DNA of 20,740 nucleotides from a virus. A program made the position numbers and the translations under genes. This document shows, piece by piece, positions 14,161 to 19,742 of this stretch; position 1 is the stretch's first letter, and each line of letters begins with the position of its first letter. The notes under the pieces were generated by a model. That model was not told the DNA's origin, ran no database searches, and saw only the letters and a list, made by a program, of their open reading frames with translations. The stretch covers positions 1 through 20,740 of IMG/VR virus record IMGVR_UViG_3300044611_001361; one strand, written 5' to 3'.

Positions 14161-14337
14161 TCACTTTTTCTTTTTTGGTGCAGAAGTTGTTCTCCAGCTC
14201 CCACCTTTGGACTTATACCATTTAGCAGCCCACGCATTTGCGTACGCACTTGGATAAACATCAAACTTAGATCTAGCCAATGCTTTAGCTTGACTCCAAA
14301 GTTTTGGATTTTTTGCTACGTTTCTTTTTTGTGCCAT
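14161..14337 (-). CDS. Small basic protein with YPSAYAN motif (58 aa)
   Basis: Translated from the minus strand it begins MAQKRNVAKNPKLWSQAKAL, continues with KFDVYPSAYANAWAAKWYKS and ends TSAPKKKK. The 'K-DVYPSAYAN-WA-KWYK--GG-W' stretch is a recurrent motif of small phage and virus proteins that I recognise but for which no function is established. The ATG lies within TAATG, overlapping the stop of the holin-like gene, so it is translationally coupled. It has the lysine-tailed, basic character of its neighbours. Confidence 0.8.
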   Translation of the reverse strand: MAQKRNVAKNPKLWSQAKALARSKFDVYPSAYANAWAAKWYKSKGGSWRTTSAPKKKK

Positions 14338-14645
14338 TAATCTTGATCCTGATCATATATTCCGTTTCCAGAACCGCCTGGTTTTTCCTTATCCTTTAAT
14401 CCATTTGCAGCTAGAACTCCAGATAAACAACCGGACAAGAATAAGACTATAGGAACCAGAAGTGAATCAATAAACGCCTTATCATTTGGAGATTGCTGAT
14501 CAATTGGCTGAGTAACAAACACTAGCGCATACATTACTCCAGCAACAATAATTGCAAATGTAAGAGCTAATGTTGCTCCAACAATTAAAACCATTCTAGC
14601 CTTAATTTCACTATTTGTATATCTCTTTTTTTGATAATTACTCAT
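14337..14645 (-). CDS. Two-TM membrane protein, probable holin
   Basis: I start at ATG 14645 (MSNYQKKRYTNSEIKARMVL), which overlaps the lipoprotein stop by 8 bases; an earlier ATG at 14777 would run through most of the lipoprotein gene in another frame. The resulting 102 residues have a basic N-terminus, a TM segment at about 18-43, a short loop (TQPIDQQSPNDK) and a second TM at about 57-82, with a charged tail rich in Asp/Gln. Size, two-TM topology and position directly after endolysin and lipoprotein suit a holin, which would release the endolysin through the cell membrane. No holin family motif is seen, so the role is inferred from context. Confidence 0.75.
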   Translation of the reverse strand: MSNYQKKRYTNSEIKARMVLIVGATLALTFAIIVAGVMYALVFVTQPIDQQSPNDKAFIDSLLVPIVLFLSGCLSGVLAANGLKDKEKPGGSGNGIYDQDQD

Positions 14646-14838
14646 TAGGTACGCTCCCAAAAATATGTACAGGACATGTGCCTGATGCCTCACAAAGTGG
14701 AGGCTTGCACTCATCTTTTTCCCAATTAACTGGATCTTGACATGGGTATCTGTAGCGCTCAAGATCACTACAGCCACTAATTAAACCTAAGCCAAAAGCC
14801 ATACATGCAACTAAAAATGTAATAATATATTTTTTCAT
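14638..14838 (-). CDS. Small lipoprotein in the lysis cassette
   Basis: 66 residues: MKKYIITFLVACMAFGLGLI then SGC, a short signal peptide with a lipobox (LISGC, Cys23), so the mature form of about 44 residues should carry lipid at Cys23. The mature part has 'RYRYPCQDP-NWEKDECKPPLCEASGTCP', with four Cys and a conserved 'PCQDP' pattern seen in small lipoproteins of aquatic phages. Its ATG overlaps the endolysin stop (TAATG). Position between endolysin and holin-like gene suggests a lysis role such as a spanin-like part, but the host is probably Gram-positive, where spanins are not needed, so it may act at the membrane or in wall modification instead. Confidence 0.8.
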   Translation of the reverse strand: MKKYIITFLVACMAFGLGLISGCSDLERYRYPCQDPVNWEKDECKPPLCEASGTCPVHIFGSVPNE

Positions 14839-15650
14839 TAGAACATTTTATCCCATGTGACAGGTCCAACGACACCGTCTGCTTTTAGACCATTAGCGGT
14901 TTGCCACTTCTTTAGTGCCTCAACAGACTTAGGTCCAAAATCTCCATCAGCCTTAGCGCCAATTATAGCTTGTACCAACATTGCTTCAGGCCCCTTAGAT
15001 CCAAGCTTTACTGGATTGCCAGGGTATTTGAATTCCATTGGGCCAGCTTCTACAGCTCCACCAGAAGGAGCAATTGATTCTGTTACAGACGCTACAGAGC
15101 CGTCAGGGGTTTTATCTCCCAAACAGTACTGCCAGTGCCAAGCTTCAAACTCTTTTGAATTTTTATCTGATGTCTGCAAATAGAAACCCCACTTTGGAGC
15201 ATTTGCGCACATCCATTCAAAACAAGCACCACCCATTGACTGCAGTTTGCCACCAGCTTCATAACCAAGATCTATAGCTAGTCCCCAACCATGATTTGAA
15301 CCCTTTTTTCCAGTAGGATCGGGAGCTGCAGAAGGAGCTTTACCTGGCTTTAGATACCAGGTTTTTCCTTCGTATACGCGAGTTACCTGAGGTTTGCGCC
15401 CCTGATCTGCTGTTGTATATCTATCCATAAACATTGACAACTGACCCTCAAATGAACGGTAATCTCCTACGTTACGTAACTTGTGACCAGCGGCTAGAGC
15501 TGCATCATACATTTTATTAAACTGCTCTGCGACTGGGGCATACATCTGTCCACCAGTTTTAACTTTTGCTAACAAATTAGCTGGTAATTGACCATTTTTA
15601 TGTGGTGCCAATGCACTTGGCACAACTAGTTTAATATAAGGGTATATCAT
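14838..15650 (-). CDS. Endolysin: M15-type peptidase plus PG-binding domain
   Basis: 270 residues. The N-terminal domain (about 1-175) holds 'RSFEGQLSMFMDRY', 'KGSNHGWGLAIDLGY' with the H-x6-D zinc motif, and 'FEAWHWQYC' with the third ligand region, the pattern of D-Ala-D-Ala carboxypeptidase / L,D-peptidase (VanY, M15) endolysins. A linker (about 185-205) follows, then a peptidoglycan-binding domain 1 (about 208-270: 'GNPVKLGSKG', 'VQAIIGAKADGDFG', 'LKKWQTANGLKADGVVGPVT'). It would cleave peptide cross-links of the host wall. It has no signal peptide, so it depends on a holin. AGGAG lies 8 bases before the ATG and a canonical late promoter is 34 nt upstream. Confidence 0.92.
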   Translation of the reverse strand: MIYPYIKLVVPSALAPHKNGQLPANLLAKVKTGGQMYAPVAEQFNKMYDAALAAGHKLRNVGDYRSFEGQLSMFMDRYTTADQGRKPQVTRVYEGKTWYLKPGKAPSAAPDPTGKKGSNHGWGLAIDLGYEAGGKLQSMGGACFEWMCANAPKWGFYLQTSDKNSKEFEAWHWQYCLGDKTPDGSVASVTESIAPSGGAVEAGPMEFKYPGNPVKLGSKGPEAMLVQAIIGAKADGDFGPKSVEALKKWQTANGLKADGVVGPVTWDKMF

Positions 15651-15682
15651 TATTAACTCCTATCATTTTATTCTAATATCAA

Positions 15683-15691
15683 AATAGTAAC
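15683..15691 (-). promoter_or_regulatory. Late promoter candidate GTTACTATT for the lysis cassette
   Basis: Minus strand AACGTTACTATTTTG; exactly 34 nt lie between TACTA and the endolysin ATG at 15650. It stands in a 68-base gap that also contains GTGTATTACAC (near-palindrome), a possible operator. Confidence 0.65.
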
Positions 15692-15718
15692 GTTTTAACA
15701 TGTGTAATACACGCGACT

Positions 15719-16558
15719 TTAACGTCGTCCCGTTCTTTTTAGTGAGGTTTTTACAGATGCGTTCTCACCAGATCCTACTATAGAAACTATTCTCCATTCA
15801 TTTCTTACATAGTTTATAAGTAGATTGTATAATCTGTTCAAAAATTCTTGCCCACCATTATATCCTTTTGGAGATACCTCAACGTGTATGTGTCTTTTTC
15901 CCTGATTATCTGGATCAGTATTTTCGTCCCATTTTTTCCAACCAGAAAAAGGAATATTTATCATAGCATTCCAAGTGGTGGCATTAACAATTCCACTTGG
16001 CACTATTTTATTTTCACGTTGCCAAACTTTTAATTGATTTTCAGTATTTTTATCAAATTTCCCAGTTGCGTTTATTCCAAGAGCTGACTGAAAAATTTTA
16101 ACATGCTCTCCACTTGCACCTAAAGATATATCTGCAATAAATTGATATTGTGAACCTGTTACTGCAAAAGAATCTCTACTGCACCTATAGGCTGCTCCCC
16201 AGTTATTATTTGAACCGCGAACCACTCTACCCATATATGTATATCTTGTCATGCTTTGCGGAAGATATATTCCAAAATAATCATGAATCTCTTCTATTTC
16301 AAGAACTATACGATTTTTGTATAAGAAGTTAATTAAGTTCCAATTAATCTCTTCAAAATTTTCAAGAGGAATATTTTTTCTAAAGTTCCATGCTGCTACA
16401 TCAAAAGCTCTTCCACGAGAATGAACAGAGTCAATATTCCCACTTGAAACACCTACGCTCGTCAGTCCAAAGAAATATTCTAATGATTTAGAAAATTCTC
16501 TAACCACACTAGTTGGCGATTTTTGTGCATCTTCTAGTCCGGTATATGTTCTAATCAT
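15719..16558 (-). CDS. Second lysin with interrupted zinc-peptidase motifs
   Basis: A protein of 279 residues. 'SVHSRGRAFDVAAW' (His46, Asp53) is an H-x6-D zinc motif, and 'KRHIHVEVSP' (His223, His225) is the H-x-H end of an M15-like fold. Between them, at about 143-200, is a peptidoglycan-binding domain 1 ('ISLGASGEHVKIFQSALGIN', 'GKFDKNTENQLKVWQ', 'SGIVNATTWNAM'). So the binding domain appears to be inserted inside the catalytic domain rather than at its end. It has no signal peptide. It could be a virion-borne wall hydrolase or a second lysis enzyme, one gene upstream of the endolysin. The C-terminus is basic (KRTGRR). Confidence 0.82.
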   Translation of the reverse strand: MIRTYTGLEDAQKSPTSVVREFSKSLEYFFGLTSVGVSSGNIDSVHSRGRAFDVAAWNFRKNIPLENFEEINWNLINFLYKNRIVLEIEEIHDYFGIYLPQSMTRYTYMGRVVRGSNNNWGAAYRCSRDSFAVTGSQYQFIADISLGASGEHVKIFQSALGINATGKFDKNTENQLKVWQRENKIVPSGIVNATTWNAMINIPFSGWKKWDENTDPDNQGKRHIHVEVSPKGYNGGQEFLNRLYNLLINYVRNEWRIVSIVGSGENASVKTSLKRTGRR

Positions 16559-16565
16559 ATGTTAT

Positions 16566-16775
16566 TTATTTCTTTTTTCTTTTCTTTGATATTTTTCTTA
16601 ACGTAGTTGCTAAGTTTGCTTGACGAACTGTTGTAGTACTGTACTTTGATGGATTTTTCTTTACAGCTGCAGCGAATGCTGGTACTGTCATTTTTGCCTT
16701 TTTTGCTTTTGCTGTAAAGGCGCCAGGTCTTTTAATTGCCCCTTGAATCCACTTTTTTTTACTCGCCATTTTCAT
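16566..16775 (-). CDS. Small basic protein, 'KKWIQGAIKRPGA' family (69 aa)
   Basis: Begins MKMASKKKWIQGAIKRPGAF, continues TAKAKKAKMTVPAFAAAVKK and ends LRKISKKRKKK. 'KKWIQ-AIK-PGA' followed by a helix with 'R-A-LA-TL-K' is a recurrent family of small phage proteins of unknown function. It is very rich in Lys and is likely helical; nucleic-acid binding is a guess. Its start overlaps the end of the LPNTG protein gene by 17 bases; Met3 (at 16769) is an equally likely start, with AAAGG 10 bases upstream. Same strand and probably same transcript as the surface protein. Confidence 0.78.
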   Translation of the reverse strand: MKMASKKKWIQGAIKRPGAFTAKAKKAKMTVPAFAAAVKKNPSKYSTTTVRQANLATTLRKISKKRKKK

Positions 16776-18012
16776 TCATCCTTTTATTAAATATAATAAT
16801 TAAATATCCGACAAAGCATAGGAATACGCCTGCATAAAATATAGTAACGCTATTTCCAGTATTTGGTAGTTGACCTATTGGAACCGTTGTCTCTGGCATT
16901 GAGGGTGGTGCCACTGTTGTTTGCGGAATGTCTACTACAGTTGTAGTTGACTCATTATCGTTTTCTGGACTTGGTTCGGGTGTAGTATCGATAACTGGTT
17001 CTGTAGTTGTGGTTGTACTTTCTTCAATTGGTGGATCTGTAACTGGAGGATCAGTTGCCGGGGGATCCGTAGCTGGTGGATCTGTAGCCGGGGGATCTGT
17101 AGCTGGAGGATCGGTTGCCGGGGGATCAGTAGGGGTTGGTGGTACTGTTGGTGCGTCTGGATTATTTGGTGGAACAGCCCCGAAAGATTCGCCATTTTTA
17201 GTAGTTCCACCTGGCTGACTATCAATAAGCAAAACTGGCGATAAAGCCGTATCATCAAGATTAAAAACAGCAAATCCTAATTTATAATCACCAGTTACAG
17301 AAACCTGATATGTAGATACCTGCCATCCTGTAGAGCCATATGTCCCAGTTGAATAGTCTCCAGTCCCAGGATTTGTAAAACCAAGCAGGGCATATCTTTG
17401 TGTCTGGTTGTTAACGGTAATTGTTGCAGATGAACTCGAATCTACTGGTGTTAAAGACGTTATGGAACCATCGTTAAATGGCACGTAGTCAGTTCCTATA
17501 TAGTTCCATGACATGGTATATGTAACGCCAGCACTTAATGTCACATTTCTAGTAATCCATGCGGCATCTGTGGGATTACCGCTGCCCCAACCACTTGCTG
17601 ATGCCTGAGATGTCATAATACCTCTTAAGAATGTATTTTCAGCGCTTGACAAACCAAGTGCTAATGTAGCCACATCGAAGTTTGCTTCATTAGCCGGTTG
17701 AAGTGCTGCAGCGTGTGAACCATACGGCGAAAACTGCCAAATAGTAGCGGGAGTTGCTGGCTGATAATACTGAGAACCAGGTGTTCCCACTTGACTTCCT
17801 GGTGGTGCATTAAAAGTTACAGTTCCATTTATTATGGAAACACCAGTTCCACTACCGGTAATTGTTGAGGTCATATTTTCAGTCTGCGCACCCTTCTCCC
17901 ATCCAGTAAAGTCTCCAGATTCAAAGTTTGCATTAGATACACTATCAGCTGATACGATGCTCGGCAGCATAAATAAACCTAACCCAAATAAAATATAAAA
18001 AAGCTTTTTCAT
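16759..18012 (-). CDS. LPNTG-anchored surface protein with beta-sandwich ectodomain
   Basis: 417 residues. MKKLFYILFGLGLFMLPSIV then SADS is a signal peptide (cleavage near residue 22). The ectodomain (about 25-275) starts 'SNANFESGDFTGWEKG', a carbohydrate-binding beta-sandwich type of start ('N-SFE-GDFTGW'), and has Ser/Thr-rich strands ending 'LLIDSQPGG'. Residues about 288-335 are PPATD repeats and 335-375 a Thr/Pro linker. The C-terminus has QLPNTG, a hydrophobic segment (TIFYAGVFLCFVGYLIIIF) and a short charged tail (NKRMNENGE), a complete sortase sorting signal. The protein would be exported by the infected host and covalently fixed to the wall. It has a terminator before it and a canonical late promoter 34 nt from its ATG. 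Confidence 0.85.
   Translation of the reverse strand: MKKLFYILFGLGLFMLPSIVSADSVSNANFESGDFTGWEKGAQTENMTSTITGSGTGVSIINGTVTFNAPPGSQVGTPGSQYYQPATPATIWQFSPYGSHAAALQPANEANFDVATLALGLSSAENTFLRGIMTSQASASGWGSGNPTDAAWITRNVTLSAGVTYTMSWNYIGTDYVPFNDGSITSLTPVDSSSSATITVNNQTQRYALLGFTNPGTGDYSTGTYGSTGWQVSTYQVSVTGDYKLGFAVFNLDDTALSPVLLIDSQPGGTTKNGESFGAVPPNNPDAPTVPPTPTDPPATDPPATDPPATDPPATDPPATDPPVTDPPIEESTTTTTEPVIDTTPEPSPENDNESTTTVVDIPQTTVAPPSMPETTVPIGQLPNTGNSVTIFYAGVFLCFVGYLIIIFNKRMNENGE
17033..17137 (-). repeat. Seven 15-bp repeats encoding PPATD linker
   Basis: Seven adjacent units of the pattern GGATCNGTNGCNGGN (plus strand) encode PP-x-TD units on the minus strand. Variation is mostly in third codon positions, while units 2 and 6 differ by one base. 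Such tracts change length by slippage, so the stalk length may vary between related phages. Confidence 0.85.
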
Positions 18013-18044
18013 TTCTCCCTCATTCTATAAATTGTCCGCAATTA

Positions 18045-18053
18045 TATAGTAAT
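18045..18053 (-). promoter_or_regulatory. Late promoter candidate ATTACTATA for LPNTG gene
   Basis: Minus strand ACATTACTATATAATTG; exactly 34 nt lie between TACTA and the ATG at 18012. It follows directly after the terminator at 18063-18094, so it restarts transcription for the surface protein. Confidence 0.68.
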
Positions 18054-18062
18054 GTTTACAAT

Positions 18063-18094
18063 AAAAAAGAGAGACGCATTTCTGCGCCTCTCTT
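18063..18094 (-). terminator. Intrinsic terminator with GAAA loop
   Basis: The minus strand has a 12-bp stem (AAGAGAGGCGCA with TGCGTCTCTCTT, one G-U pair) with a GAAA tetraloop, followed by TTTTTTATTG. It ends the transcript of the small-basic-protein block (last gene 18117-18236). Confidence 0.88.
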
Positions 18095-18116
18095 AGTAAA
18101 TTATATAAATATTATA

Positions 18117-18236
18117 CTACTTTTTCTTTTTCTTTTTAAGAATAGCAGATTGTATAAAAGGTGGTAGTTTTTTCTGTGCGGCAGTTAGTCCATTTGCAGG
18201 CTTTTTAGCTGCAGCTTTTTTCTTTTTCATTGCCAT
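18117..18236 (-). CDS. Tiny lysine-rich protein (39 aa)
   Basis: The minus strand from ATG 18236 encodes MAMKKKKAAAKKPANGLTAA, then QKKLPPFIQSAILKKKKKK and TAG. 'GLTAAQKKLPP-IQ-AI' is a pattern I recall from small proteins of aquatic phages. Both ends are poly-Lys, the middle is a short amphipathic helix. It is the last gene before the terminator at 18063-18094. The ribosome-binding site (TTGGAA, 7 bases before) is weak. Confidence 0.65.
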   Translation of the reverse strand: MAMKKKKAAAKKPANGLTAAQKKLPPFIQSAILKKKKKK

Positions 18237-18274
18237 ATTTTTTCCAATCTTAAACTAAGAATGAGAAATTAATC

Positions 18275-18385
18275 TCAGTACATTTTCTTTCCACCCATTT
18301 TCTTGGAACCCATCTTCTTAGAGCCCATCTTCTTAGATCCCATTTTCTTGGAACCCATCTTCTTTTTACCCATGTGACCAGCCAT
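18275..18385 (-). CDS. Tiny GSKKM-repeat protein (36 aa)
   Basis: From ATG 18385, MAGHMGKKKMGSKKM is followed by three more GSKKM units, then GGKKMY and a TGA stop. The repeats are 15-base units with mixed AAA/AAG and TCC/TCT codons, so they are maintained at protein level and are not simple slippage. A near-perfect ribosome-binding site (AGGAGGTG, 6 bases before ATG) lies inside the end of the upstream gene. With about 40 percent Lys and no acidic residue it should be unfolded and nucleic-acid or membrane seeking; function unknown. Confidence 0.72.
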   Translation of the reverse strand: MAGHMGKKKMGSKKMGSKKMGSKKMGSKKMGGKKMY

Positions 18386-18387
18386 AA

Positions 18388-18648
18388 TTACACCTCCTTT
18401 TTTTTCTTAGCTTCGCTAGATTTCTTGTAGTGCCACATCATGTGATCTTGCATTTGATCATCTACCTTATCAACCTGTTCGTCAACATGATCTATTTTAT
18501 GATGTAGATGAAGTATTTCATCTTTAACATCACCTAACATTGTTGCAACTACGTTGTGATCATTTTTATTTTCTGTTCTACTTTTCTGAACAAGCGCTGC
18601 GAGTATGCCCCCAACAGCAGCTATTGTTGCAACAATGATAGCTTCCAC
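18388..18648 (-). CDS. Small TM protein with coiled coil, GTG start (86 aa)
   Basis: The start is GTG at 18648, 4 bases after the upstream stop. The first 20 residues (MEAIIVATIAAVGGILAALV) form a TM segment; then 'QKSRTENKNDHNVVATMLGD' and a coiled coil (about 38-70: EILHLHHKIDHVDEQVDKVD) with periodic Val/Ile/Met and several His/Asp; the end is a Lys-rich tail (KKKKEV). This build of N-terminal TM plus coiled coil is common in small phage proteins next to lysis genes (holin-like, as in DUF2746 of actinophages). Here it is among basic small proteins, so its role is uncertain. Confidence 0.72.
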   Translation of the reverse strand: MEAIIVATIAAVGGILAALVQKSRTENKNDHNVVATMLGDVKDEILHLHHKIDHVDEQVDKVDDQMQDHMMWHYKKSSEAKKKKEV

Positions 18649-18652
18649 GCTA

Positions 18653-18940
18653 TCACCACTTCACACGATCAGCCCAATAGGCTGCAGACATTTTGCCTTT
18701 GGCAATGTTTTTAGCATGACGAGCTTTAAAAGATTTTCTTCTGGCGGCGTAGGATGCTGACTCGCCTTTTTTCTTTGGAGATCCCGATACACCCTGTTGT
18801 CCAAAGCGAATTGTCTTTACTTGATCCCCCTGCTTAGCTACAACAACATGCGATTTAGTGGGATGGTTTGGTGTCCTTTTAGGTTTGTTAAAACCACTTA
18901 CACCAGCTCTAGCTAATCTTGGATCTTTTTTAGCTGCCAT
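18653..18940 (-). CDS. Conserved small phage protein, 'SHVVVAK-GD-VKTIRFGQQG' (95 aa)
   Basis: Starts MAAKKDPRLARAGVSGFNKP, then 'KRTPNHPTKSHVVVAKQGDQ', 'VKTIRFGQQGVSGSPKKKGE' and 'ARRKSFKARHAKNIAKGKMS', ending AAYWADRVKW. This is one of the best conserved small proteins of aquatic phages by pattern, with a central beta part (SHVVVAK, VKTIRFGQQG) and a C-terminal basic part ('RRKSFKARHAKNI-KGKMSAAYWA--VKW'). The latter is Arg/Lys/His-rich and could bind nucleic acid. Function is not established. AAGGA lies 9 bases before the ATG; the start is coupled to the preceding stop in TAATG. Confidence 0.85.
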   Translation of the reverse strand: MAAKKDPRLARAGVSGFNKPKRTPNHPTKSHVVVAKQGDQVKTIRFGQQGVSGSPKKKGESASYAARRKSFKARHAKNIAKGKMSAAYWADRVKW

Positions 18941-19053
18941 TACTTTTTCCTTTTAATCTTGGTTTTTTTATGTTTAATAACTAGACCATTACTTTTTTGA
19001 TTATTTGTACCCATTCTTGGTCCGCTAATATATATAAACTTTTTAATTGCCAC
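18940..19053 (-). CDS. Tiny basic protein, GTG start (37 aa)
   Basis: Minus strand frame from GTG at 19053: MAIKKFIYISGPRMGTNNQK, then SNGLVIKHKKTKIKRKK and TAA. The stop overlaps the next ATG (TAATG at 18938-18942) and the gene fills the gap exactly between two coding regions, which supports it. The start codon is uncertain: no ATG exists near the 5' end, and the ribosome-binding site is only an A-rich tract. The Lys-rich tail matches its neighbours. Confidence 0.55.
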   Translation of the reverse strand: MAIKKFIYISGPRMGTNNQKSNGLVIKHKKTKIKRKK

Positions 19054-19055
19054 TG

Positions 19056-19232
19056 TTATTTCTTTTTTCTTTTCTTTTTTAATTTTTGAGCCGATGATAT
19101 TGCTATAGCTATAGCTTGTTTTCTAGACTTTACTACTGGCCCACCCTTTCCCGAATGAAGAGTGCCCCTGCCAAATTCTCCCATAACAGACTTAATCTTT
19201 TTTTGATAAGATGATTTCTTTTTGGAAGCCAT
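19056..19232 (-). CDS. DUF6496-like basic protein (58 aa)
   Basis: From ATG 19232: MASKKKSSYQKKIKSVMGEF, then GRGTLHSGKGGPVVKSRKQA, then IAIAISSAQKLKKKRKKK. 'V--EF--G-L-SG-GG-V-SRKQAIAIA-S-A' is the pattern of the DUF6496 family, small basic proteins of phages and bacteria with no known function. The ATG overlaps the stop of the upstream gene (TAATG), so expression is coupled. The poly-Lys tail is shared with the other small genes here. Confidence in the family is moderate since I compare from memory. Confidence 0.8.
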   Translation of the reverse strand: MASKKKSSYQKKIKSVMGEFGRGTLHSGKGGPVVKSRKQAIAIAISSAQKLKKKRKKK

Positions 19233-19375
19233 TATTTGCTCTTATTTTTTGTCCAACGACTGGAAATATGTCCACCACTTTTTTTCAAATCAATAACATT
19301 CATTACAGAATTCTTTAATAAGTTACGATAACTCTTATCTGAAGATGTTTTAGAACCCCAACCTTTGTCCTTCAT
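19232..19375 (-). CDS. Small basic hypothetical protein (47 aa)
   Basis: From ATG 19375 (AAGGAG 8 bases before): MKDKGWGSKTSSDKSYRNLL, then KNSVMNVIDLKKSGGHISSR, then WTKNKSK. It is basic, without Cys, with a likely helix in the middle (SYRNLLKNSVMNVIDLKK). I do not recognise a family. It begins the block of small basic genes directly downstream of the composite terminator/promoter at 19389-19443, so it should be the first gene of that transcript. Confidence 0.72.
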   Translation of the reverse strand: MKDKGWGSKTSSDKSYRNLLKNSVMNVIDLKKSGGHISSRWTKNKSK

Positions 19376-19388
19376 GAAAACTCCTTAT

Positions 19389-19443
19389 AAAAAAAAGACA
19401 CTGGATATATAGTAACATTTCATCACTATATAACCAGTGTCTT
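19389..19443 (-). terminator. Terminator hairpin that contains a promoter
   Basis: The outer stem is AAGACACTGG (19395-19404) with CCAGTGTCTT (19434-19443); after one A/A mismatch, an inner stem TATATAGT / ACTATATA (19406-19413 and 19425-19432) closes an 11-base loop. On the minus strand eight T follow, so it ends the transcript of the gene at 19461-19733. The late-promoter motif at 19408-19416 forms part of its 3' arm. Confidence 0.85.
19408..19416 (-). promoter_or_regulatory. Late promoter candidate GTTACTATA within the terminator
   Basis: Minus strand TGTTACTATATATCC; exactly 34 nt lie between TACTA and the ATG at 19375. The motif lies in the hairpin arm of the preceding terminator, so termination and re-initiation would occur at one place. 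Confidence 0.65.
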
Positions 19444-19460
19444 ATTTGAAAAAAGCGATG

Positions 19461-19733
19461 TTACTTTTTATCTGATTTAGCTTTAGTACCTTGACCCTTT
19501 GGTCTTCCGGGCTTTTTTGAAGCCTGTGACTTTTTAGCTTGTACACCGTCAGTCTTTTTTGGCTGAACTGGCTTTTTCTGCTCTGCAGCTTTTGGAACTG
19601 ACTGAACTTTTGGTGCCTCTTTAGGAGGAAGAAAATCAGAATTTTTAACAGGTGTAACAATATTTTCTGTTTTCCCAATAAAATTAACTGGATTCTCTTT
19701 CTTCTTAAGAAGTTTCTTAATAAACTTAATCAT
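19461..19733 (-). CDS. Lys/Pro-rich AT-hook-like protein (90 aa)
   Basis: A basic N-terminus (MIKFIKKLLKKKENPVNFIG) precedes a Pro/Lys/Gln/Ala-rich disordered part and a C-terminus KKPGRPKGQGTKAKSDKK. 'PGRPKG' preceded and followed by Lys is a classical AT-hook, which binds the minor groove of AT-rich DNA, fitting an AT-rich phage. No folded domain is visible. A DNA-binding or packaging function is likely but inferred. It is 9 bases after the upstream gene and is followed by a terminator. The antisense and other-frame ORFs here are shadows. Confidence 0.78.
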   Translation of the reverse strand: MIKFIKKLLKKKENPVNFIGKTENIVTPVKNSDFLPPKEAPKVQSVPKAAEQKKPVQPKKTDGVQAKKSQASKKPGRPKGQGTKAKSDKK

Positions 19734-19742
19734 TATAACCTC

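Noticed and set aside
14646-14777. Earlier start of the holin-like gene
   Set aside because: It would run for 130 bases in another frame through the lipoprotein gene; the ATG at 14645 overlaps the stop by 8 bases as other genes here do.
16840-16848. GTTACTATA inside the LPNTG gene
   Set aside because: It matches the promoter motif but is in coding sequence; the next start (16775) is about 65 bases away, outside the spacing seen elsewhere.
16928-17218. Plus-strand ORF of GGSVAGGSVA repeats
   Set aside because: It is the complement of the PPATD repeats in the LPNTG gene and lacks a ribosome-binding site or promoter.
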